The notes under the pieces: model-generated
Told to the model about the DNA's origin: nothing
Database searches by the model: none
What the model saw: the letters and a program-made list of their open reading frames with translations, nothing else
Translations under genes and position numbers: made by a program
NCBI RefSeq assembly: GCF_034479515.1
Contig: NZ_CP140152.1
Coordinates: forward strand, 4,402,001-4,466,000
Direction: 5' to 3'
Source of the DNA: Duganella zoogloeoides
Lineage (GTDB): Bacteria; Pseudomonadota; Gammaproteobacteria; Burkholderiales; Burkholderiaceae_D
DNA: 64,000 bases
In this document: in pieces, positions 27,008 through 34,494 of the stretch
Position numbering within the stretch: the first letter of the stretch is position 1
Layout of the letters: each line of letters opens with the position of its first letter

Positions 27008-28012
27008 TCACCGCGCGTAGGGCGCCGCCAGCGGATCGCCGATGAACACGCCCTGCGCCGGCCAGGCCACGCTGCGCCAATAAGCCTCGATGGCGCTGTC
27101 GCCGCTCAGGTAGCGCTTGAGCAGCACGGCCGGTTGCGGGAATTTTTGCCAGTGGTTGCACGGTTCGGACACGGTGCCGTAACTGGCGGTGGCGCCCGCC
27201 TCGAGCCAGCGCAGGCTGCTCATCTGGCTGCTGCCCAGCAGGTCGCCGCCGGCGGACGTCAGGTGGTCGGCCAGCGCACCGGGCAAGAATTTCAGGGTCT
27301 CGAGCTTGTCCACCTTGATCATGCCGGTCTGGTACACCATGATGTCGCTGGCGTTTTCAAGCACGTCGGCGCGCATATTCTTGATGGTCAGTTCGTGCGA
27401 CTTGACCTTGCCCGATGGCGGAAACAGCCGCGCCCGCGAACTGCGCGCGGTATCCGACGTGGTCAGATAATAGGCGCTGGCTTCCGGCAAGCGGAAGTTG
27501 CGGGTGGTGCCACGCGCGATCAGGGCTTTGCCCAGGTCGAGCGACGTGGTGGGCAGCAGCATGCTGATGCGCATGGCGGCGGCCGCCGGCGCCAGCGCGT
27601 TGCCGTCGCCGTAGTAGGCGCTGGCCTTGCCGGGGCCGCAAGGCGTGTTGCACTGATCGGCATCGTAGCCCAGCGTCAGCGCCGAGGTGATGGCATTGCA
27701 GCCCACCGCGTACGGCGCCGTCCACACCATCAGCACGGCGCGGATCTCGGGCCCCAGCTGCCCCAGGATCTGCTGGCGCAACGGCGCGAAGTCTTCAGGG
27801 CTGAGCTTGCGGGCGCGCGGATCGAGCCGCACATGGATGATGTTTTTGTCGGGAACCTGGTGCGCTTCGCGGTACACGGCGGCCAGCGTCACGCTGTTGG
27901 GCTCGTTGTCGTTGACGACCAGCGCCAGCTGGCTGGGACCCAGCGCGGCATGGGCGCCGCCAGCAATGGCAGCACCCAGCAGCCCCAGCGACAACAAGAT
28001 AAATGAACGCAT
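27008..28012 (-). CDS. TIGR03790 family protein (exosortase-associated)
   Basis: A 334-residue exported protein. The start is ATG at 28012 (MRSFILLSLGLLGAAIAGGA, cleavage near AHA|ALG). The conserved core includes LALVVNDNEPNSVTLAAVYREAHQVP, NIIHVRLD, VLMVWTAPYAVGCNAITSALTLGYD and GASASYGTVSEPCN-like sequence near the C terminus (here EAGATASYGTVSEPCNHWQKFP). I recognise this as TIGR03790, described as occurring only in exosortase-bearing genomes; its function is unknown. It stands between the nuclease and the second PEP-CTERM gene, with its own upstream gap and a terminator on the far side. Confidence 0.8.
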   Translation of the reverse strand: MRSFILLSLGLLGAAIAGGAHAALGPSQLALVVNDNEPNSVTLAAVYREAHQVPDKNIIHVRLDPRARKLSPEDFAPLRQQILGQLGPEIRAVLMVWTAPYAVGCNAITSALTLGYDADQCNTPCGPGKASAYYGDGNALAPAAAAMRISMLLPTTSLDLGKALIARGTTRNFRLPEASAYYLTTSDTARSSRARLFPPSGKVKSHELTIKNMRADVLENASDIMVYQTGMIKVDKLETLKFLPGALADHLTSAGGDLLGSSQMSSLRWLEAGATASYGTVSEPCNHWQKFPQPAVLLKRYLSGDSAIEAYWRSVAWPAQGVFIGDPLAAPYAR

Positions 28013-28084
28013 CGCCCCACTCCCATGATCCCCGGTCGGCACGACCTGGCTGGCGCCATTATAGGGGTCTGCGGCGGCGCCCCA

Positions 28085-28121
28085 TAAAAAAATCCCCCGG
28101 GCTTACGCGCGGGGGATTTTT
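28085..28121 (-). terminator. intrinsic terminator after the PEP-CTERM gene at 28157
   Basis: AAATCCCCCG pairs with CGGGGGATTT around a short loop, with A and T runs on both sides. It lies about 36 bases after the stop of the minus-strand PEP-CTERM gene. Confidence 0.85.
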
Positions 28122-28156
28122 GTCAGCGGGGCGGCGTTGCCGCCTCACCTGGCTGC

Positions 28157-28654
28157 TCAGGCAGCGTTTTTAGCTTTGCGACGGCGAGCCATGAAGCCCA
28201 GCAGCGCCAGGCCACCGATCATCATGCCATAGGTTTCTGGTTCTGGTACGGCGGTGACGGTGATGTCGCCGCTGTAGGTGGCGCCGCTGTTTGCGGTGCC
28301 GAACAGCGACAGCACGAATGGCGCCTTGTCGGTCGAAGCGATATAACCGAAGCTGTATTTGCCGTAGTTATCGAACGTGCCTTTGGTGCCGTTCAGGTTA
28401 GACAGGACGCTATTGAAACTCAGGTTCTGGCTGCTGATGGTAACAACCACGTTGTACCAGCCGGCAGCCAAGCCGGTCAGGGTGATGACGTCGCTGCCGC
28501 CGGACAGGATGCCGTCGGTTGGCGTGAACTGACCGTTGAAGTGGTTCTGGTCGCCATTGGTCGGGTTGACGAAGACCGGCACGGATTGATCGGCAGCGGC
28601 GGCGCTGAACGAAGCGGCGGCCAACAGGCTTGCTACAAGCATCTTGAATTTCAT
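28157..28654 (-). CDS. FxDxF-type PEP-CTERM protein
   Basis: A 165-residue exported protein. Signal peptide MKFKMLVASLLAAASFSAAA is cleaved near AAA|DQS. The mature part is small and Gly/Ser/Asn-rich, ending in VPEPETYGMMIGG, a hydrophobic helix and ARRRKAKNAA, the PEP-CTERM signal. Size and layout resemble the short FxDxF PEP-CTERM proteins common in Massilia-like bacteria, though the name-giving motif is not strict here (GTFDNYG). It is monocistronic with a terminator and a long AT-rich upstream gap. Confidence 0.88.
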   Translation of the reverse strand: MKFKMLVASLLAAASFSAAAADQSVPVFVNPTNGDQNHFNGQFTPTDGILSGGSDVITLTGLAAGWYNVVVTISSQNLSFNSVLSNLNGTKGTFDNYGKYSFGYIASTDKAPFVLSLFGTANSGATYSGDITVTAVPEPETYGMMIGGLALLGFMARRRKAKNAA

Positions 28655-29066
28655 TTGAAAATTCCCTAAAAGTTATGGCTACGCTACGTCGCCAAAAATG
28701 TGTTTTTACAACAACTGTGAGGATGATAGCACAATGAATCCCATGTTCCGTTGCAATTTCCTTACTTTAGATAATTTTTTTGAAACCATTTTGCATTGCG
28801 GTATAAACATTTCCTGGCAACACAAAAGAGTTCCACAGTGTGAAAATTTCGTTATGAAAGACACATAAAGCGACGCCGAATTCGAAAATTTAGCGAATAA
28901 AATCAAATACTTGCGAAGTGTGATGCAAAAAAGCCTCACAATTGTGATCACTTTGGCATTTATGAGAAGTGTGACGAATGTCGAGGGGGAGGAAGCGAGG
29001 AATGAGCGGGGACAAGTAACTTGGTCGGGGCAGCGCCAGAGAGCGCTGCCCCGGATATGACATTAT
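28655..29066. other. AT-rich intergenic region upstream of the FxDxF-type PEP-CTERM gene
   Basis: About 410 bases without a convincing ORF, much more AT-rich than the flanks. It holds several TGTGA half-sites (28716, 28839, 28918, 28968), a perfect 12-base palindrome TCACAATTGTGA at 28936-28947, and a GC hairpin at 29027-29052. It must contain the promoter of the PEP-CTERM gene; I cannot place it precisely. Confidence 0.5.
29027..29052 (-). terminator. strong hairpin after the nucleotidyltransferase gene
   Basis: GGGGCAGCGC and GCGCTGCCCC pair perfectly over ten bases around a six-base loop, 15 bases past the stop of the gene. No T tract follows on the minus strand, so it may stabilise the 3' end or act with Rho. 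Confidence 0.55.
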
Positions 29067-30206
29067 TTACGCTGCGATTTCTACCTCGGACCGCGGTTTG
29101 CTGCGACGATCGCGGGCATTGGTCCACTCGCTGGCGGTGTACTCGGACACGTGCTTCATCTCGCCTGCGCGATTGACGCTGTATTCCTTAAAGACGATCA
29201 TTTCTTCCAGGCTCACGTCCTGGAACACGCGCGTGTACTCGAACAACACGCTGCGCACGATCTTGGCACCGGCGCAAATATGGCTGCCGTGGCCGATCCA
29301 GGTTGGTCCGATGATGGTGCTGCCAGCCTCGATCTTGCAACCCGAGCCAATGTACACCGGGCCTTCGATGGTGGTGCCTTCCCAGTCGATGCTGGTGTTC
29401 AGGCCAACCCAGATGCCATCGGCCAGCTGGATGCCCGGCACGTCCATGTGGGCCACTTCGCCCATCATCACGCTCTGCGACACTTCCCAGTAATCCTTGA
29501 CGCTGCCGATGTCGATCCAGTTGAACGTGCGGTTCTGGGCATAGAACGGCACGCCCTGCTCGACCAGCAGCGGGAACAGCTGGGAACCGATGTCGAACAC
29601 GGTGTTTTCCGGGATCAGGTCGAGGATTTCGGGTTCGAAGATATAGATGCCGGTGCTGACAAAGTTCGACAGCGCTTCTTCCTGGGTAGGCTTTTCCTGG
29701 AACTGCTGGATACGGCCATCCTTGTCGCTGACGACCACGCCGTAGCTCGACACCTTGTCATAAGGTACTTCGCGGCAGATCACGGTTGCCTTGGAGCCCT
29801 TGCGGCGGTGCTCGAACAGCGCCGATTTCAGGTCGAGGTTGATCACCGCATCGCCGCACAGGACGATAGTGGTGTCATCGAAGAAACCGCCGAATTGCTG
29901 GATCTTCTTCATGCCGCCAGCCGAACCGAGCGCTTCGGCCACGACTTCGCCTTCGTTGTTGGTGTATCCCTCGAACGAGTAGCCGATCTGGACGCCGTAC
30001 TGGTGGCCTTCGCCGAAATAATCCTCGATTTTTTCGTGCAGGTAGCTGACGTTGACCATGATCTCGTTGACCCCGTACTTGGCCAGGTGTTCGATCAGGT
30101 AAGCCATCACCGGCTTGCCCAGCACCGGTATCATCGGCTTGGGAAGGTCAAACGTCAGGGGGCGCACGCGGGTACCCTTGCCTGCGGCCAAGATCATAGC
30201 TTTCAT
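29067..30206 (-). CDS. nucleotide-sugar pyrophosphorylase (NDP-sugar synthase)
   Basis: A 379-residue cytosolic nucleotidyltransferase. The N-terminal motif GKGTRVRPLTFDLPKPMIPV is the nucleotide-binding loop of sugar-1-phosphate nucleotidylyltransferases; GDAVINLDL contains the metal-binding Asp. C-terminal hexapeptide repeats (YIGSGCKIEAGSTIIGPTWIG) form a left-handed beta-helix, as in mannose-1-phosphate guanylyltransferase and glucose-1-phosphate family members. The sugar cannot be assigned by eye. It stands at the edge of the EPS region and probably supplies an activated sugar to it. Confidence 0.85.
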   Translation of the reverse strand: MKAMILAAGKGTRVRPLTFDLPKPMIPVLGKPVMAYLIEHLAKYGVNEIMVNVSYLHEKIEDYFGEGHQYGVQIGYSFEGYTNNEGEVVAEALGSAGGMKKIQQFGGFFDDTTIVLCGDAVINLDLKSALFEHRRKGSKATVICREVPYDKVSSYGVVVSDKDGRIQQFQEKPTQEEALSNFVSTGIYIFEPEILDLIPENTVFDIGSQLFPLLVEQGVPFYAQNRTFNWIDIGSVKDYWEVSQSVMMGEVAHMDVPGIQLADGIWVGLNTSIDWEGTTIEGPVYIGSGCKIEAGSTIIGPTWIGHGSHICAGAKIVRSVLFEYTRVFQDVSLEEMIVFKEYSVNRAGEMKHVSEYTASEWTNARDRRSKPRSEVEIAA

Positions 30207-30856
30207 AATGAGGTCCTCTATCTAGATAGTTAAAAAATGTTTGGAACAGGCGCGCGGCACGCAGTACGTCATGGCGCACAAGCAGCCGCAGCAGCCCGAG
30301 TAATCAACCCTGTCGGTTGAATCATGACATACCGTCAACTTCTTGACCAGCCCAAAATGCTGCGTGTGCACATTCGCCCCATGGCGCGCGCTTCGGTGAC
30401 TGGTCTCTTGCAACGCAATATAGCAGAGCCTACCGATCACGCCCGCTTCGACTGGCAGCAGTGCGCGCGACGCCGGCATTAATATCAATTGAATATCGGC
30501 AGTGGTAATAATCTATTTCAATAAAAATATTTCGATAGAACAATATGCTTTTGACACCCCTTCATATTCAAATTAAATAGTAACTAAATTTAATAGTCAG
30601 TACGCGTTGAATATATGCCATGTCGCTTGTTTTTTGGTTAAACCGGGTCAAGCAGATCCCGCGCAAACCCTGCAACTGCGGGGCTAATCAAGCTTTTTTA
30701 TGAGTATGGTCAATACGTCCACAATGTGTTGCACGGGTGCTGCATCCGATCGAATTGAATTGAAAAAAATTTCGCTACGGAAAGGGTTTGTGTATAATAA
30801 ATTTCAGGTTGCGTCATCGCCCTAATCAGTTTGAAATTTAATTCCAGGAGTTAGAC
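30207..30856. other. 650-base AT-rich regulatory gap with a structured element
   Basis: Between divergent genes. It contains no convincing ORF. A possible structured element lies at 30625-30699: GCTTG (30625-30629) can pair with CAAGC (30689-30693), which is followed directly by six T residues; the interior holds GGTTAAACC, a hairpin CGGGTC/GATCCCG, CGCAAACC and GCGGGGCTAA. Downstream, TATAAT at 30793-30798 may be a -10 box for the gene at 30857. The left part must also carry the promoter of the nucleotidyltransferase gene. Confidence 0.5.
30793..30798 (+). promoter_or_regulatory. candidate -10 box for the secreted protein gene
   Basis: A perfect TATAAT about 59 bases before the start codon. 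No good -35 lies 17 bases upstream, so an activator would be expected if this is a promoter. Confidence 0.35.
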
Positions 30857-32416
30857 ATGTTTCTCAATAAACCGTTTTCTGTGTCCGCGTCCCAGCTCAC
30901 CAAAGTGATCGGCTGGTCGGTGTTGAGCGCGTGCGCCCTGACCTTGAATGTGCAGGCGCAGACCACCACCACCCCGCCGGTGAGCATGAGCACGCCACCA
31001 ACGTTTGCCAGCTACACCAATCCGTTCAGCGCGCAATCGCTATGGAATGTGCGTCCGGTGAATCCTGTACTCGACACTTCGTACACCATTCCAACCTCCA
31101 GCTACTACCCCGAAATCACCTCCGGGGCCTACTCGACCGGCCTGTTCCTGGCCAAAGAAACCGACCTGCCGATGAAGATTTATGGCCAGGGTGGCGCTAA
31201 CCTGGTCAACAACCCGGACGCCGGCGGCACCACCGAAGTGACGCTGCCACGCTGGCCAGCCAACACCTTGCCCGCTACCGGTAGCGACGGCCACGCTGAT
31301 ATTTATGACCCGGTGACCAATATCATCCATTCGTTCTGGCAACTGAAAAAAGTCAATGGCAAATGGCAGGCCGCCCTGTACGCGTGGTCGCCGGCCAATG
31401 ACACTGGCTGGGGTACCCCCGCCCACTTCTACCTTGGTGCCCGCGCTACTGGCGTGGCCGCCTCAGCAGGCTTGATCCGCGCACACGAAGTCAATGACGG
31501 CTTGCCAATGTACCGTCACGCGCTGGCCATGTCGCTGACCTACAACGCCCTGTCGGCCACCGAGCCTTATGTTTACCCTGCCACCTCGGCCGATGGTGAT
31601 GCGGCCAAGACCAATACCGGCAAAATTCCGCAGGGCGCGTTGCTGATGTTGCCAGCGAGCTACGATACCTCCAAGATTTCCAACCTCGCCTTGCGCAAAG
31701 TGGCGGAAACACTGAAAAATTACGGTGCGTACGTGGTCGACCGTAACGTGGGCACACCATTCGTCATCAACGTGGAAATCGGCGCCACGCTCGGTCTCCA
31801 CGCCAAGGGCTGGGACAACAATGTTGCCGCCGAACTGGACCGCATGCGCCAGAACTTGCGCCGCGTCGTCGGTGCACAAAGCTGGCAGGATGGTAATGGC
31901 AAAGCGTTCGACGTCAACATGCCAAACCTGAATGCGCTGTCGATGCGCGGTCCGTGGGTCAAGCAGTCGGGCACGGTAGCCGGCACGTTCGACACTTGGT
32001 CGCAGTCGCTGGTCTTCCCGGCCTCGCCAACGGAAACGGTCATGGCTAACGGCAACTCAACCGGCCTGAGCAAAGTTAAATGGGGCGCGCCGGTCGTTGG
32101 CAGCACGCAGCAACTGAAGATCGCTAATGTCAACGGCGCCACCTTGCGCATGATGTTGTACTCGGGCGGCACCATGGTGTTCGACACCGGCTACCAGGGT
32201 AATAACTACACCAAGCGCTTCGTCTGGCCGTCCGGCGCATGGTTCGTACTCTACGCCCGCAATGGCATCAACAAGGCATCGAGCGTGCGTGGCGAACTGG
32301 TCACCGTCGAACTAGCACCGGCGACCATCGCCGCTAACGCCGCCAAGGCTGCCACACTAAAAACCTTGCTGCAAGCGTCGCCGACCTACACTGGCTCGCG
32401 TACCGGCGTGAAATGA
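30857..32416 (+). CDS. secreted protein of unknown family, paralogue 1 of 3
   Basis: A 519-residue exported protein, preceded by AGGAG 7-8 bases before the ATG. Signal peptide residues 1-35 (cleavage near VQAQ|TTT). The region of about residues 52-345 is shared with the genes at 32588 and 62813: NPFSAQSLWNVRPVNPV, GSDGHAD (142-148), HSFWQL (158-163), AGLIRAHEVNDG (204-215), YRHALAMSL (219-227), YPAT (240-243) and YGAYVVDRN (289-297). The C-terminal 130 residues are a predicted beta-rich domain. From memory, secreted actinobacterial proteins with a similar AGL-R...HAL...YGxYVVD pattern exist without assigned function. Conserved His/Asp/Glu residues suggest an enzyme, perhaps acting on glycans, but this is inference. 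Confidence 0.85.
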   Translation: MFLNKPFSVSASQLTKVIGWSVLSACALTLNVQAQTTTTPPVSMSTPPTFASYTNPFSAQSLWNVRPVNPVLDTSYTIPTSSYYPEITSGAYSTGLFLAKETDLPMKIYGQGGANLVNNPDAGGTTEVTLPRWPANTLPATGSDGHADIYDPVTNIIHSFWQLKKVNGKWQAALYAWSPANDTGWGTPAHFYLGARATGVAASAGLIRAHEVNDGLPMYRHALAMSLTYNALSATEPYVYPATSADGDAAKTNTGKIPQGALLMLPASYDTSKISNLALRKVAETLKNYGAYVVDRNVGTPFVINVEIGATLGLHAKGWDNNVAAELDRMRQNLRRVVGAQSWQDGNGKAFDVNMPNLNALSMRGPWVKQSGTVAGTFDTWSQSLVFPASPTETVMANGNSTGLSKVKWGAPVVGSTQQLKIANVNGATLRMMLYSGGTMVFDTGYQGNNYTKRFVWPSGAWFVLYARNGINKASSVRGELVTVELAPATIAANAAKAATLKTLLQASPTYTGSRTGVK

Positions 32417-32455
32417 TCCATGCGGGGTGCCTCTACTGACCCCGCTTCACATAAG

Positions 32456-32482
32456 AACTGGCCGACCTCGCGTCGGCCAGTT
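32456..32482 (+). terminator. hairpin after the first secreted paralogue
   Basis: AACTGGCCGAC pairs with GTCGGCCAGTT, about 40 bases past the stop, followed by GCATTTTG. A weaker hairpin (GCGGGG/CCCCGC, 32422-32445) precedes it. The poor T tract makes this a moderate terminator. Confidence 0.55.
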
Positions 32483-32587
32483 GCATTTTGCAGTGCATCA
32501 AAAAACCTACTGTGCGCCCTGGAAGTGGATTAAAATACATCGATTATTGATCAGATTGCATGCGCCGCTCCCGCGCTGCCACGCACT

Positions 32588-33949
32588 ATGAACCGTTTCA
32601 GCCTCAGCTCGCTGGTCCTGCTCGGCCTGACCAGCACCTCGTTTGCCGCCACGCCGCCACAATTTGGGACCGCAGAACATCCATTTGCTGTTGACTCCCC
32701 TTGGAATGCCCGTCCGGTAAAACCCGTTTTTGGCACCGCCGAAATTCCCACGTCCGACTATTTCCCCAGCATTGGCGGCGGCCCTTTCTCCACCATGAGC
32801 TTCCTGGGAGGTAAAGATTCGCCCTCGCAGGAAGTCTTGGGCGCCAAGGGCAAGCCCGATGTGTGGGATTACAACCAGAACGTCCAACGCGCCATTACCG
32901 TTACCCACTGGCCGGCGGGGCTCACGCCCGCCAGTGGCAGCGACGGCCACGCTGATATCGCCGAGCCCGACACTGGCATGCTGCATTCGTTCTGGCAACT
33001 GCGCCAGCGTGACGGCCACTGGGCGGCGGTCGGCTATGCCTGGACTCGCCTCAGGGGGCGGGGCTGGGGTGATCCCGCCGATTTTTACCAGGGCACGCGC
33101 GCGGTTGGCATTCCGTCCACGGCCGGCCTGATACGTCGCCACGAAATCGACGACGGCCTGCCCACCTACCGTCACGCCTTGGCCATGTCACTTACATATA
33201 ACGGACTGGCAAGCAAGCCGGCCTATATTTTCCCGGCGACCGCCGCTGACATTGACGCTTCGCGCAATACCGGCAGCATTCCCGAAGGCGCGCTGATGAT
33301 GCTGCCCCCCGGTTACGATAGCAGCAAGATCAGCAACCAACACTTGCGCAAGGTGGTCGATACCCTGAAAACCTACGGTGCCTACGTGGTCGATCGCAAC
33401 GACGGTACGCCGTTCTTTATCTTCGTGGAAAATGGGAGCGGCTTCAACTTGCACGGCAATGGCTGGAACGTCGAGGTTGCCAAGGAACTGCAACGCATTC
33501 GGGCCAACTTGCGCCAGGTCGTCTCGACAGAAGGCTGGATCGATGGCAACGGCAAACCGATGAAAATGGAAAAGCCAACCAACCTGCTTTCCCTGCGCGG
33601 TCCCTGGCGCGGCAAAGGCGGTGAATACGACGCCGTCAACGACCAGCTCACGCTCGCAGCGGGCGCCAAGTCGCGCAGCTCGGTGCTGCGCGACATCGGC
33701 CGCGTGAACTGGGCCGCGCCATCCGCTGGCGACCAGTGCCGATTTACCGTACGCGCCACCGGCGGCGCCACCCTGGCGCTGCAAGTACGCAGCGAGGACA
33801 TGAGCCGCCAGCTGTTCGACAGCGGCCCGCTGGCCGACGGCGCCAGTGCGCTGCTGCCCTGTCCTTCGGGCAAGGCGCGTTACGACCTGATCGCCGCTGG
33901 CGGCAGCACCGATGCCACCGTGCGCGCCACGCTGACCAAGCAAGATTAA
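32588..33949 (+). CDS. secreted protein of unknown family, paralogue 2 of 3
   Basis: A 453-residue exported protein. Signal peptide MNRFSLSSLVLLGLTSTSFA is cleaved before ATPP. It shares the conserved core of its upstream neighbour: SPWNARPVKPV, GSDGHAD (117-123), HSFWQL (133-138), AGLIRRHEIDDG (179-190), YRHALAMSL (194-202), YGAYVVDRN (263-271) and DGNGKP. The C-terminal domain is beta-rich with a Cys pair (QCRF and LPCPSG). It follows paralogue 1 by 171 bases and precedes the acyltransferase gene by 23, so it may be co-transcribed with the latter. No obvious ribosome site precedes the start. Function unknown. Confidence 0.85.
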   Translation: MNRFSLSSLVLLGLTSTSFAATPPQFGTAEHPFAVDSPWNARPVKPVFGTAEIPTSDYFPSIGGGPFSTMSFLGGKDSPSQEVLGAKGKPDVWDYNQNVQRAITVTHWPAGLTPASGSDGHADIAEPDTGMLHSFWQLRQRDGHWAAVGYAWTRLRGRGWGDPADFYQGTRAVGIPSTAGLIRRHEIDDGLPTYRHALAMSLTYNGLASKPAYIFPATAADIDASRNTGSIPEGALMMLPPGYDSSKISNQHLRKVVDTLKTYGAYVVDRNDGTPFFIFVENGSGFNLHGNGWNVEVAKELQRIRANLRQVVSTEGWIDGNGKPMKMEKPTNLLSLRGPWRGKGGEYDAVNDQLTLAAGAKSRSSVLRDIGRVNWAAPSAGDQCRFTVRATGGATLALQVRSEDMSRQLFDSGPLADGASALLPCPSGKARYDLIAAGGSTDATVRATLTKQD

Positions 33950-33972
33950 TATGATACGAAAGCACCAATACC

Positions 33973-34494
33973 ATGGCTGATGATGCAGACTGGGCGGCCG
34001 ACCTGGACCGTTACGGCATGCGCCGCCCTTTCCTCAAGGAACAATCGATCTGGGCCGTGTGGCTGTATCGCCGTGGCCGCCGGCTCGATCGTCGCCCGCC
34101 CGGTCTCGGGCGCAAGCTCGGGCTGGCCGTGTACTGGGGCCTGTTCCGGGTGATCGAAACCGTCACTGGCGTCAGTTTGCCCAAGAGCGCGGCTATCGGA
34201 CCCGGCCTGCGCGTCTGGCACTTCGGCAATATCTTCATCCATCCAGACACCGTGATCGGCGCCCGCTGCACCTTGCGCCAGGGCGTCACCATCGGCAACC
34301 GCCACGCAGGCGGCCCCACCCCGGTGATCGGCGACGATGTCGAATTCGGCGCGTATGCGCAAGTGATTGGCGGCGTGCGCATCGGCAACAATGCGCGCAT
34401 CGGCGCCATGTCGGTTGTCCTGTGCGACGTGCCCGACGGCGCCACCGCCGTTGGCGCCCCGGCCCGCATCATTGCCGCGCGGGAGGCTGCATGA
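33973..34494 (+). CDS. hexapeptide-repeat O-acetyltransferase (CysE/WcaF-like)
   Basis: A 173-residue left-handed beta-helix acyltransferase. The sequence VSLPKSAAIGPGLRVWHFGNIFIHPDTVIGARCTLRQGVTIGN carries the hexapeptide repeats and a His pair expected near the active site. The N-terminal helical part contains AVYWGLFRVIETVTG, a serine acetyltransferase-like stretch. In an EPS locus such enzymes acetylate sugars or lipid-linked intermediates, using acetyl-CoA. It overlaps the following glycosyltransferase start as ATGA. Confidence 0.82.
   Translation: MADDADWAADLDRYGMRRPFLKEQSIWAVWLYRRGRRLDRRPPGLGRKLGLAVYWGLFRVIETVTGVSLPKSAAIGPGLRVWHFGNIFIHPDTVIGARCTLRQGVTIGNRHAGGPTPVIGDDVEFGAYAQVIGGVRIGNNARIGAMSVVLCDVPDGATAVGAPARIIAAREAA

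Noticed and set aside
30625..30699. A firm call of a c-di-GMP-I riboswitch
   Set aside because: Only fragments of the consensus are present, the AAAGC and CACGC blocks are not matched, and the likely promoter of the gene lies downstream. Kept only as an unnamed structured element.
30733..30748. Sigma-54 promoter (TTGCACGGGTGCTGCA)
   Set aside because: The spacing is right but the invariant GG of the -24 element is TG and the -12 element has a mismatch; too weak to call.
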